From: Episyrphus balteatus
Taxonomy: Eukaryota > Arthropoda > Insecta > Diptera > Syrphidae
Length of the DNA stretch: 64,000 nt
Direction: 5' to 3'
Assembly (NCBI RefSeq): GCF_945859705.1
Contig: NC_079137.1
Coordinates: 35,895,554-35,959,553, forward strand
Notes under the pieces: model-generated
Seen by the model: only the letters and a program-made list of their open reading frames with translations
What the model was told of the DNA's origin: nothing
Database searches by the model: none
Made by a program: the position numbers and the translations under genes
In this document: positions 12,301 through 21,197 of the stretch, one piece after another
Layout of the letters: every line of letters starts with the position of its first letter
Position numbering within the stretch: position 1 is the stretch's first letter

Positions 12301-14174
12301 TGAATAACTTCTGCAATAATTTTTTTTTTAATGAAGATTTCAACCAATTTACCTACTTCGCTCATTCTATAGGTATGATTAATCTTGAAGAAATCTGTCC
12401 GACAGTTCTATAGATAAATGCCAAAATATGGGTGGCCAAAGTCACCCTCCATTCCGGGTGACTTTGGCCGGTAGGACGTTTGCTATATTTCCAGTTCAAC
12501 TACAAGTAGCACGTCATTCTAACCCAGCCCAAATGAAAGAGCAGATTTTTTAAAACATGTGGGTATTTTTTTTATTTTCGTGCACAGAATTGTCGGTTTT
12601 TATTTGATTAAAAAAAAAAACAAAAAATTAAAATTAGCATAAATTTTGATATCCTTCAAAGGATATGGAAAAAATAGTCTCTCTCTGCGGTCAACCATTG
12701 GAATAGGAAGTTTCTTCTCCAGATCACTTTTGGTGACTTGTGCAACGTCTTTTTTCTCTGAAGCTGTACCCAGCACCTCTTCGCAGGAATGACACTGTAA
12801 CCTCATCGATATCAACATTTAAGATGCAGCCGAAGTAAAATGTTATTTTAGAAGCCTAGGAAACACATCTTTCGGCACTGTTTTTTTTTCGAGTTTGCCA
12901 TCTTATACGCTGTTAAGGTCTTCATCCATAATATTTTAAGAGGCCGAAAGAAGGCTACGTCTAGTGGTTGAGCTACCAAATGTTGATATGTATGATCTGA
13001 TAACATTTTAATTATATTGCCAAATATCAGTTTTGTCAACAAATCATATACCAATATATAAAAACTAAGTCTAGTGCAAAAATTAAGAGGGTGACTTTGG
13101 CCACCCGGCCAAAGTCACCCGATATGCCGGCCAAAGTCACCCTACCATATGGCATTTTTTATAAACAAATTAAAATTAATTTTTGTGAAATAGTTACAAG
13201 GGTAGAATAAAAGTAATTCAACTTGCAAAACAATACACATATCGGAGTTAAAGTCATTTTGCAATCCTATTTCTTCAACATGTTCAAACCATCCAACATT
13301 TTCAGGTGATTTTTTTTTTTTAGCATTTTTAAGAAAACTAAATTTTAGTATAAATTATTATCTAATTTTAATTAAATAAAGCTAGTATGATCACTTTTGA
13401 ATTCATCAAATTATACGAATTTACAAAGAAACTTGTAAGAAATCAAACAAGTCCTTCATATATTAACAATTTTTTAAAAAAGTGTCCATGTCAAAGTCAC
13501 CCGCCAGGCCAAAATCACCCGGTTCTACGGTACCTATTCTGATGAAAAGGAGTGTATATGAAATAACTTACTGACTGTTGTATTGAAATCTGAGGGAATT
13601 GGAATCGGAACTGGCTTCCCAAAGCAAATAGTACACAAATCTCTGAGTAGTGAAACTTGTCTGATATTAGTTAGATGTTTCTCAAAGAGATCTATAATAA
13701 AATAACATCGCCAAATAAAAACAATAACAAAAGATAAATATTTTAAATCTTATCATAACCTACCCAAATCCCATCGAAGAAATGTCGCAACCTTCAAGGT
13801 AAGTATCTTTAAAGCAAATTGTTTTCTGGTCAATCGAATTGTGTCTCCTGATGGAATTATACTCCCAGTTCCTGGTGTAACTGGAATACCGCGTAGAATA
13901 TCTGCAGCAGTATCACCAACGAGATCGATTTGGGTAATTTGTTGCATTTCAGGTGACATTGCAATAAATTGATTTATTAATTCTATTGGGCTTGGCTCTA
14001 GAAAAAAAGATTGAATTATTAAAAAAAATATAAATAGTCTAGATTTTAATTTTTCATACCGGCATTTGGTTTGTGAAGATGTTTTGTTAATAAATTAGGG
14101 TCGAGGAGAAATTCAAACCATAAAACTGTTTCTGCAGCTAGGGGAATTGCCTTTGGACGTAGTGGATCATCCAT
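3316..14174 (-). CDS. IntS8: Integrator complex subunit 8 (13 of about 14 coding exons)
   Basis: A subunit of nuclear Integrator, which cleaves snRNA 3' ends and promoter-proximal nascent RNA; in this family it helps tether phosphatase PP2A. Exons read on the minus strand: 14174-14060, 13997-13764, 13691-13572, 8442-8322, 8269-7810, 7751-7503, 5269-5038, 4976-4714, 4651-4406, 4352-3949, 3893-3775, 3714-3542, 3486-3316. All have AG/GT borders and phases that join into 969 codons without a stop. Recognition rests on WFEFLLD near residue 19, ALTIYHRW, a TPFLKRIRDQG block, IQLWPTSIS, RKMIRCCSNLGCYMQAAVLCQ-like text, and DAMDAYYGCIWDTTLLEF close to the end. The last exon seen ends in donor GTAAGTTATT, and about 40 residues seem to be missing beyond the left edge. 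The family is usually about 1000 residues. No frameshift is seen. The weakest donor is at 4405 (GTTTTTATT). Confidence 0.95.
5412..5535 (+). mobile_element. Degenerate RTE reverse-transcriptase scrap
   Basis: The sequence matches the RT region of the RTE copy at about 2463-2650. Blocks such as CCGGACATTTATTT, GTGCTTCCCAA, TTGTGATGACGA and TGTGATCGAAAA occur in the same order, with several internal deletions. It is an old third copy of the same or a closely related element, on the same strand as the copy at 1-3197. Confidence 0.75.
6196..6574. mobile_element. TIR element (MITE) in IntS8 intron 6
   Basis: The ends ATGAGAGC and GCTCTCAT are inverted, and the pairing runs inwards for about 50 bp (AATGAGCGAATGAACGAACA against its imperfect complement near 6527-6555). 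Identical GTTTAC hexamers flank both ends (6190-6195, 6575-6580) and could be the target duplication. There is no coding capacity. The superfamily is not assigned. Confidence 0.7.
9406..9812. repeat. Four dispersed copies of a CTCACGTTAC-like motif
   Basis: GGTAACTCACGTTAC near 9406, GGTTACTCACGTTAC near 9588, GGTAACTCACGTAAC near 9775 and GTAACTCATGCTAC near 9800 are spaced by about 180, 185 and 25 bp. The motif is itself part-palindromic (GTAAC...GTTAC). It could be the remains of a DNA transposon's subterminal repeats; no ends were found. Confidence 0.45.
10882..12055. mobile_element. Long foldback (palindromic) hAT-like element with 8-bp TSD
   Basis: The element proper is 10890-12047. 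Its ends are TAGGGTGGGTC and GACCCACCCTA, and perfect GTGTACCT octamers flank it (10882-10889, 12048-12055). The two arms are near-perfect inverted repeats of about 525 bp around a loop of about 100 bp (roughly 11416-11518). The 8-bp duplication fits the hAT superfamily. There is no transposase: the two open frames near 11155 and 11528 are the same palindrome arm read on opposite strands. The transcript of such an arm pair would form a long hairpin within the IntS8 intron. Confidence 0.9.
12259..13530 (-). mobile_element. pogo/Tigger-like DNA transposon relic
   Basis: The TIRs begin CCGTAAAACCGGGTGACTTT on the left, and the right end is its near complement. Both ends are flanked by TA, the target duplication of the Tc1/mariner-pogo group. 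Extra inward and outward copies of the GGGTGACTTTGGCC motif lie at 12419-12478 and 13088-13142, probable transposase-binding repeats. The interior carries a transposase scrap on the minus strand. At 1272 bp it is a deleted derivative. Confidence 0.85.
12600..13054 (-). pseudogene. pogo-type (DDE_1) transposase C-terminal fragment
   Basis: Minus-strand reading gives QHLVAQPLDVAFFRPLKILW then MKTLTAYK, the block that in Tigger/pogo transposases reads like LLQPLDVGVFGPLK. This lies just downstream of the last catalytic region. A second frame, 12818-12600, follows with VTKSDLEKKLPI and probably continues the C-terminus after a break. The N-terminal DNA-binding part and the catalytic aspartates are absent. 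The fragment is dead. Confidence 0.75.
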
Positions 14175-14982
14175 TTTTTATATTTTGTTTATTTATATTT
14201 TGAGTTGAATTAAAAATAAAATTCGTATTTCTGAAAAGAAATTTGTTGAATTTGTTGAGGAGAGGAAAACAAAAAATGCTAAACAAAATTTGAATGACAG
14301 ATGTCGAGCTGTCATTATGACAGGTTGAAAATTTGTTTCGCGTTGCCGTTGAAGTTAAATGGAAATTATTAATGCCCAGTTTACACTAGATCGAATAATA
14401 GATTTTTGAAAATGTATCAAGTAGGCATCAAAATTTTTGTGTATGGAATAAGGAAAAGTGCATATTTTGCCGTGTTTTATTGAAGTTATGGGTACTTCTT
14501 TTGGGGCGTTGAGGTATGAAAATTTACGTTATGATAAGATATTGTCAAAGGGATAACCAAGTGTAGCTAGTAGCACCATCTAGTGCTCATACTTCTGAAA
14601 TAGTTTTGTTATGGTATGAACCTAATGAGTGAATTTCTGTGAGTAAAAAGTATAACTACAATTGGGTTTTTAAGCCAAACGTCAGTGTCGAAGAAAAAAT
14701 AAAAAAAAAAAACGGAAAAAAAACTTTTGACATTTCAATTCTGAGGAAAAGTGCCGTGTATTATGCATGTACGCTTTTGTTTTCCTCAGAATTGCTTTGA
14801 TTTGATTGGTTGGTTTTTTCTTGTACTTCTTTAATAAACAGTTATGATAGAAAGGAAAAATACAAAGACAGATTGCTTGTTGCGAATAACTATTTTTGAA
14901 CAGAAAATATAGTCTGAGTAGTATGTTCGAAACCTTAGAACGAGATGAACTGTGGCTTAAAATCGAAGATCCACAAAATTAT
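14175..14982. other. IntS8 upstream region
   Basis: This holds the presumed IntS8 5' UTR and promoter. The sequence before the ATG on the minus strand is A-rich. No TATA box, initiator or divergent gene could be placed with confidence. The part at 14482-14560 resembles 16815-16890 (see the separate repeat entry). Confidence 0.5.
14482..14560 (+). repeat. Dispersed repeat, copy 1 (related to 16815-16890)
   Basis: Shared blocks in order are GAAGTTAT, TACTTCTT, GAGTATGAAAATTTAC / GAGGTATGAAAATTTACG, and TGTCAAAGGGAT. Both copies are on the same strand. The function is unknown and the element boundaries are not visible for this copy. Confidence 0.6.
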
Positions 14983-15161
14983 TTAAAGGCTTGGCCACAC
15001 CGGAGGGTATGCGGTAGCGGTATGGGTAGAGGTAACGGTACTTGTATGAACAAAATTTCAAACTGACATATCAACGTTCAGATGTGGAATTTTTTTCATA
15101 CAAATATCGTTACCGCTACCCGTACCTCTACCGCATACCCTCTGGTGTGGCCAAGCCTTAA
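14983..15161. mobile_element. 171-bp hairpin MITE flanked by TTAA, copy 1
   Basis: The element at 14987-15157 is almost a perfect palindrome. The left arm (GGCTTGGCCACACCGGAGGG...) pairs with the right arm (...CCCTCTGGTGTGGCCAAGCC) over about 65 bp, around a short unpaired centre containing GACATATCAACGTTCAGATG. TTAA lies at each end (14983-14986, 15158-15161), the site duplicated by piggyBac-type elements. A second, nearly identical 171-bp copy is at 53346-53516. It has no coding capacity. Confidence 0.9.
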
Positions 15162-15178
15162 CAGAACTTTCAAAATTA

Positions 15179-16140
15179 TAACGTCCCTCATTTCTACACA
15201 GATGGTTCTAAAACCAATGACGGAGTGGGTGGCGGGGTTTACTCAGATAGACTTACTGTTAGTCTCTCCTTCCGTCTCCCTAATCACTGCAGCGTGTTCC
15301 AAGCGGAAATAATGGCGATTAAAGAAGTATTGACTTGGCTCAAAGAAAACGTGATATCTTCATCGGATATCCGCATCTTCTCTGATAGCCAGTCCGCCCT
15401 TAAATCGTTAGCTTCGGTTTCCACAAACTCCGTAACTGCCCGCGACTGTCGATCATCTCTCATGGAGATGTCAGAACAGTTTAACATCACCTCTTTTGGG
15501 TGCCGGGTCACAGAGATATTCTGGGAAACTGTGAAGCAGACGAACTCGCCAGAAATGGAACTCTAATACCAATTTCACCCAATAAGGCAAATATTGGTAT
15601 ACCAATCGCAACGTGCAAGCTCATGCTGAAGCAAGAAGCTATAGAGGCAACAAACATACGATGGTCAAACATTATAACTTGCCAAACGACCAAGCAGATC
15701 TGGCCTAGGCTAGATCCAAAACGTTCAAAAAATTTATTGTCTCTAAGTAGATTGCATATCAGCTCTGTAATAGGTGTCTTAACAGGACACTGTCTCATAG
15801 GTAGACACGCCATAAGACTTGGCGTAATCTCTAACGACTTCTGTAGAAGTTGCCTTGATGAGGAAGAAGAAGAAACAATCCAACATCTTCTCTGCTCATG
15901 TCCTGCCCTTTCCAGTAGACGTAAAAAATACTTGGAAAAATATTTCTTAGAAGATACTAGTGAACTAATCAATACTGACATCTTCAACCTTCACCGCTTC
16001 ATTAAAAGCTCCAACTGGTTTAATTAGTGAGGAATTTCCTTACAAAATCATGGTATCACAACGGACCAATAAATGGTCTAAGTGTGTCAGTTGTTTTCCT
16101 GACAGCCATTTCTACCGAACCCCTAACCTAACGTCCCTCA
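15179..16140 (+). mobile_element. 5'-truncated LINE (RNase H + C-terminal part) with 12-bp TSD
   Basis: The insert at 15191-16128 is flanked by identical TAACGTCCCTCA (15179-15190 and 16129-16140). It carries only the 3' end of a LINE: an RNase H domain, a Cys/His tail, a 3' UTR of about 100 bp with a TATCACAACGGACC motif, and an ACCCCTAACC end. An RNase H domain and this kind of tail occur in the I/R1/LOA group. The 5' truncation and target duplication are those expected from target-primed reverse transcription. Confidence 0.9.
15192..16027 (+). pseudogene. LINE RNase H domain and zinc-knuckle tail, one frameshift
   Basis: The reading frame from 15192 begins FYTDGSKTNDGVGGGVY, the first RNase H catalytic Asp block. 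It continues with FQAEIMAIKE (Glu) and IFSDSQSALKSL (Asp). Near 15498 one base is missing, and the frame moves to VPGHRDILGNCEADELAR, the last RNase H block. The downstream tail holds FCRSCLDEEEEETIQHLLCSCP, of which the C-x2-C-x8-H-x4-C-like pattern is typical of insect LINE C-termini, and ends at SNWFN. Everything before RNase H (endonuclease, RT) is missing, so it cannot act. Confidence 0.85.
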
Positions 16141-16814
16141 CTTTGGCGGAAGAAAAACTAATCTCATAAATTGTAGCTAGCCAAATAATAATTTGTAGTG
16201 GTACAAAAACAATTTTATAGACCTTTTGGGTAATTTTGTATTTCAATTTTGAATTAAAAAACTGCATTCCGGTTTGCTCGTATGGATATCACTGAACCAA
16301 ATCCTTACGTAAATACAACGAAAAAATTCGTTGAGGCAACGAAAATTTAATTAATTTTCAGTCGATGAAAAATTTAATTGGCTCAACGAAATGGCTTTCA
16401 TACGTTAACGAAGAACTTCATCAATTAACGAAAACTGTCGTATTTTAATGAAATTTTTCATACAAATTTTTGATCAAGAATTATTGAATTTTTACATCAC
16501 TTTACGAAATTTTTTCATCAACTAACGTAAACTTTCGTAAGCTAACGAATTTTTTCGTAAATTTTATGAATATTTTAATTAAATTACGAAAAAATATTCG
16601 TTAGCTAACGAAACTTTTCGTTGTATTAATTATTCTTTTTGTAGATTATACTTACTTTATTTTTGTAATCCTACAATTTTTTCGTAAGCCTACGAAATTT
16701 TTCGTTCATTTTTGTTCCCAAAAATTTGGAATTAAAACCTGAAATTAAAAAAAAGTGGAGCGGATCGAACATTTTTTACTATTAAAGACAAAAACATTTA
16801 TAAACTTTTTATTT

Positions 16815-16890
16815 TTGAAGTTATACTTCTTATGGGAGGGTGAGTATGAAAATTTACTTTTTGACAAGAATGTCAAAGGGATTATGACGC
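16815..16890 (+). repeat. Dispersed repeat, copy 2 (related to 14482-14560)
   Basis: It begins with the palindrome GAAGTTATACTTC. An inverted match, GAAGTATAACTTC, lies at 18224-18236, so 16815-18240 could itself be an element with short TIRs that encloses the minisatellite and the hAT-like element. The link to the first copy is block similarity seen by eye. Confidence 0.5.
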
Positions 16891-17000
16891 GATCACCCTG
16901 GGTAGCAGGGCTGTCGTTTCACCTTTAGAGTAGGCAGTACTTTAGTATTTAAAAATGCAGTTCGCCGCAGTACGGCAAACATAAAACACACAACACGTTG

Positions 17001-17128
17001 CAAGTTACATGTTTCATGTGGCAAGTTGCATGTGGCAAGTTGTATGTGGCAAGTTGCGTTTGGCAAGTTGCATGTGGCAAGCTGCATGTGGCAAGTTGCA
17101 TGTGGTAATTTCCATGTGGCAAGTTGCA
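17001..17128 (+). repeat. 14-bp minisatellite, about 9 units
   Basis: The unit is CAAGTTGCATGTGG with scattered substitutions, repeated head to tail. It produces a spurious repetitive open frame on the minus strand. It abuts the left end of the next TIR element. Confidence 0.9.
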
Positions 17129-18044
17129 AGGGTTGCAAAAAGCTCACATTTCAGCTCAGCTCAAATTTGAGCTAGGTACCATAGCTTAGCTCATTTGAGC
17201 TGAGCTGAAAGTGAGCGCCCCAACTTCCAACGCCTATATCTCGGAATTTTGAAGAAAATGAAAAAAAAATTTTTTAGGTAGCGGGGACTCTAACCTACAT
17301 TTGGGTACAACTCCCATCCCTGTAGGTCCACGCGTTCTCAAACCGGGAGAATTTAAAAGTAAAAAAAAAATAGGCACGATTCTGAAAAAATAGGCATGAT
17401 GTGGCGGTTTAACATGGAAGGCGATTTTTTAAAAATCTGACAATGTGCAAAGCGTAGGCCCATGGCACAAGCTATCATTTGGCATCACTCCCAAAAATTG
17501 CTCTCAAGCGGTTTAGCTTCCAGGAGCGTTCAAAGATTCGGGGATTTTTCGAAAAAAAATTTTACCCCAACTTTCAAACGCGATTTTCTCGGAATTTTGA
17601 AAAAAGTCGAAAAACCGGATTGTACCGAAATTTTTTTTATGATAAAAAAAGAAATATTTTACTAAAAAAATAGAAATATATTTACTATAAAAAAATCCAA
17701 GAGAAAAGATCACGAAAAATTATCTGTTTTATTTATAAAAATATCCATGTGTTAAAATAATTCCATTAATAACTAGAACCAAACATCTTAAGCTATGGTG
17801 TTTTATAAAAGTTTAAAATATCTTCATATTTCATTATACTTTCCAAATAAAAATCAATGTATCCTCTCACCCATCACAGCTATAAGATTACTTTACCTTA
17901 GCTCACCCAACAGCTCAGCTCAGCTCAACCATCAGCTCAGCTCACTTTCAGCTCAAATGAGCTGAGCTATGGTACATGGTACTCAAAATTTAAGCTGAGC
18001 TGTGGGCTGAGCTCAGCTCACTTTTGAGCTTTGTAGCAACCCTG
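17129..18044. mobile_element. hAT-like non-autonomous element with GAGCTGAGCT subterminal repeats
   Basis: The left end AGGGTTGCAAAAAGCTCA is matched by the right end GAGCTTTGTAGCAACCCT. Just inside both ends are clusters of AGCTCAGCTCA in both orientations (17140-17210, 17890-18030). The interior has no transposase. CAGGGTTGC-type ends suggest hAT, but I could not find a matching 8-bp target duplication. Confidence 0.7.
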
Positions 18045-18390
18045 CATATTACAACATAAGTAAATTTCACAGAATAAATTGAAAACAACATGGACGCAAG
18101 GAGGATGAAAGAATTAATTTATTGTTCACTTGATAAAAATGTAAAAAAACGAAGTGTGGATTAATTAATTTAATAATAGAAATTAAAAATATCAAATGAA
18201 ATTCATTTACATATACTGAATTAGAAGTATAACTTCAGTCGCGTGTACATGTGTACACTGTACACACACTCTTTTTTAATAATGGGAGGGGATATTAAAA
18301 ACATGGAGCAAACAATTTGTTTTCCTCTCCTATGCTAATCAGGAATGGTTATTGTCCTTTAATTTGAATTAAATACCCATCCATAAGGTA

Positions 18391-18645
18391 GCTTAGGATC
18401 ATGGTATAAAAAGAGAAGGTATGATCATTAGAAAAAACTCAGTATCGAGAACTGTCAAAACTTAAAAATGGCTACTTAAGGTTTTGACAGCTGCCCATTA
18501 AAATTGTTGTTGTAAACAAATTTGTCTTGGAAATTGTTGTTGCTTTTGAATTTGCCAAATATTAAACGTCAAAACCTTATACCCCATTTTGTAAGATGGC
18601 GGCTCTAATGATCATACCTTGTCTTTTTATACCATGGCTTAGAAT
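18391..18645. mobile_element. Mutator-like MITE with 33-bp TIRs and 9-bp TSD
   Basis: The element at 18400-18636 (237 bp) has ends starting CATGGTATAAAAAG that pair over about 33 bp up to GATCATTAGA with one or two mismatches. The flanks GCTTAGGAT (18391-18399) and GCTTAGAAT (18637-18645) form a 9-bp duplication with one difference, the usual size for Mutator-like elements. It is non-coding. Confidence 0.75.
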
Positions 18646-19286
18646 GACATCTTTGGAATCTGAAAGAAAAAAAGAAATAGAAAAACAAAACAAAAAGTCA
18701 GAATACTTCAAAAAGCAAAAATATTTTTCATAAAATTTCCTATAACAATCAAATGGTACTTACTTTCCAATATCTCATCGTTTAACGCCTCTTGGTTAGG
18801 ATCAGCTTCCTGGGAGCTTGCAATATTATAATCATCACTTATTTTTCTTACTTCTTGGCCTTTTGATTGATTTTTAACACTTTAATAGTTTCTTTTGTTT
18901 TTTAATGAATTTATTATTTTTACTTATTACTTTCAACTTTTTCAGCACACACTATTTGTTTTATTTATTACGCGTGATAAGTCTCCCCGCTTGTGACTTC
19001 GACTATCATAAAATGATGAAGATTTTCGTTAGTTCATTAAAGTTTTGATAAAGTAAGGAAAAAATTCTTCTTTTTATTCTTTAAAATGAGTATGAATATT
19101 TTCGTTAAATGATGAATCTTTTCATTAAATTGGATTTTTTGGCACTAAAAAGGGAGAAAAAGTGTATGAAACGTTTTCATTAAGTGATGAAGGTTTTCAT
19201 ATTACGAAAAATTACATAGTTGGGCCAACGAAAATGTAGTGTATGAAACGATTTTCGTAATTTTACGAAATTTATTATTTTCAGTG

Positions 19287-20719
19287 TAGAGGTTCCCATT
19301 TGTTATAAGAAGCGCCATCATCAGCCATCATTTTAAGATTACCCTCTTTATTTAAATAATGGCATCAAAAGAAAATGAAGATTTTGAAAATCTATGTTTG
19401 TTTATCCAATGAAAACTTAGATAGAAATTCACCCTAAATCCCACCAGATTTCAACAAAGGGAGTGGATTGTTTATATTGGCTGATTCATGTACCAACATG
19501 AGGGATGCTGCCAAATTTAAGCGTTAATCCCTTATTTATCACCTTTTTTCATTTTCAACCAATGAAATTATGTATTTTTATATAAGGATGTGGTTGGCAT
19601 TTTTTTTTTTTTTAGTATAAGAGTATTGGCTCTTCATAAGTTATTATTAATTTAATGCAAAAATAAAACTCAGATTTATGATGACTGGTGATGAAGTTTC
19701 TATCATGACTTTAGTGCCTTTTGGTGTTTTAGTTTTAGCGTTCCCCAGGTTAAGTATGTATGCCTTTTTTGTTTTATTTCTTATTATTATTAACTCGAAT
19801 AGAGTTAAAAATATATAAAAGCTTTTCTTGAAATTCCCTGGCCAACAAATTTCGTAATAGTACCTACCTAAACTAGTGACGATTTATTTCCCAAGTACAC
19901 GTCAAAAGGTACCCCGAGGGTATTGAATCCATTATCGACAGTACCGGTTTTAGTTAGTTAAAAAAAATTTATTTCACTCTTTAGTTCCTTTAGTATTTTT
20001 TTACTACCTCTGAGTCTTATTAACAATTCTACTCAACTCGTTTTTTCGACATCATTTGAAGCGTGTTAAATAGTTGTGTCCTTAAAATATGTTGGTTTTT
20101 TTTTTAAGTACCTAACTTTATGGACTAAAGTGACACTTGGGTATTTTTTGAAAGGTGTGGTACCTACTTTTCATACGCACTAAGGTACAATAATAAACAC
20201 TAGCTATTAAAGTCACCCACCGTCATATTAACCGTTTTGTGTCATTATATAAGGGTTATAATTAAGGATTAATAAATTTAAGTGAGCTTTAGTTTGATAT
20301 ATCTATATAATTGACGTTTTTTTTTTTGCTATTGCTTATCAGCTTATAGGTTTCCGTTGAAACTTTTGCTTTGTCAAATAATAATTTTTATTTATTATGA
20401 TTATAATCATTACAGGCAAATGAAGTTTTTGAGTGAGGGTTATTTTATGATTGGAATAAGTTCTTTGTTCTTTCATGCACCTTCTCGATAAACATACAAA
20501 TTGAGGATAATTTAGTTAATAATAATGTTAGGAGACTGCTTCTGATATTCATTGTTTTTCATTAAATTAATTTTTGTCATGAATTTTTACATTATCTGGG
20601 AACTATCAGGGCAATAATTAAGAGGGGTTTCCAATAAAGTCGTTTCAAAGGGAAAAAATAAATAAATGCGTTGAAAAATGTGTATTCCTTTTTACTGCAT
20701 AAATCAAAATATTTGATGT
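19287..20719. other. Non-coding AT-rich stretch
   Basis: No homologous coding sequence, RNA gene or clear repeat boundary was found. A 47-codon hydrophobic reading frame near 19678-19818 is the only curiosity and is not supported as a gene. Confidence 0.5.
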
Positions 20720-21197
20720 ATAAACACTAGGGCGTTCGTTATTTAGGTTTTTTCGAGAATCAAGCTCCTAAGCAAGTTCAAATGAGAAAAAAATTTTAAC
20801 CCTCTTGGGGCGCCATCCATCGCCATCTAGCGTCAAAATACAAATCTGAAAAAATAGGGGATTTTTACTTTATTATTTAGAAACAGTTTTTCTACTAAAG
20901 AACTTAATTCAAAAATAACGAACATGCATATCCTGATTAAACCCCTATTCCTAGAACAATGGTTTATACCTTTTTGAAAATGGTGTTTAATGAAGACAGG
21001 AACCTCATCAAAATTTTTGGTTCAAGGTTTTATTTAAAAAATGGCATCATAAGTCAACGTATACCTATTTCAAATGAAAATAAAACTTTAGCGTCAAAAT
21101 CAAAATCCGAAAAATTTAGGGGATTTTTTTTATTATTTAGAAACAGTTTTTCCACTTAGGAACTTGATTCTAAAATAACGAACGCCCTAATAAACAC
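20720..21197. mobile_element. hAT-like MITE, 462 bp, perfect 8-bp TSD
   Basis: The element at 20728-21189 begins TAGGGCGTTCGTTATTT and ends AAATAACGAACGCCCTA, with GAATCAAG and CTCCTAAG inner matches. The flanks are identical ATAAACAC (20720-20727 and 21190-21197). Its right third is present twice as a direct repeat (about 20828-20926 and 21090-21182), so one end has been duplicated internally. It is non-coding. Confidence 0.9.

Larger units (their letters stand above)
8443..13571 (-). other. IntS8 intron 3, 5.1 kb and transposon-filled
   Basis: Donor GTAAGTTATT at 13571 and acceptor TTTAG at 8443 bound this intron. It contains the foldback element at 10890-12047, the pogo-like relic at 12259-13530 and a repeated GTAACTCACGTTAC-like motif between 9406 and 9812. 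From 8450 to 9400 and from 9815 to 10880 I see only AT-rich non-coding sequence. Confidence 0.85.
16290..19286. mobile_element. Possible large composite element with TTACGAAA-type subterminal repeats
   Basis: Two regions, 16300-16700 and 19010-19285, are packed with TACGAAA/TTTCGTTA motifs in both orientations, including a perfect TTCGTTAGCTAACGAA palindrome. The outer ends read CACTGAA at 16290 and TTCAGTG at 19286, which would suit a CACTA-like element of about 3 kb holding the nested pieces listed separately. TIR pairing is only moderate and no clean target duplication is seen (TAT against TAG), so this is a hypothesis. Confidence 0.35.

Noticed and set aside
16893..17147. Minus-strand frame with ATCNLP repeats, and the tandem repeat as a possible CRISPR array
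   Set aside because: A 14-bp head-to-tail minisatellite without unique spacers; the frame is its translation.
19678..19818. Small hydrophobic reading frame (about 47 codons)
   Set aside because: Its hydrophobic content follows from T-rich sequence; no family match or conserved motif was seen.
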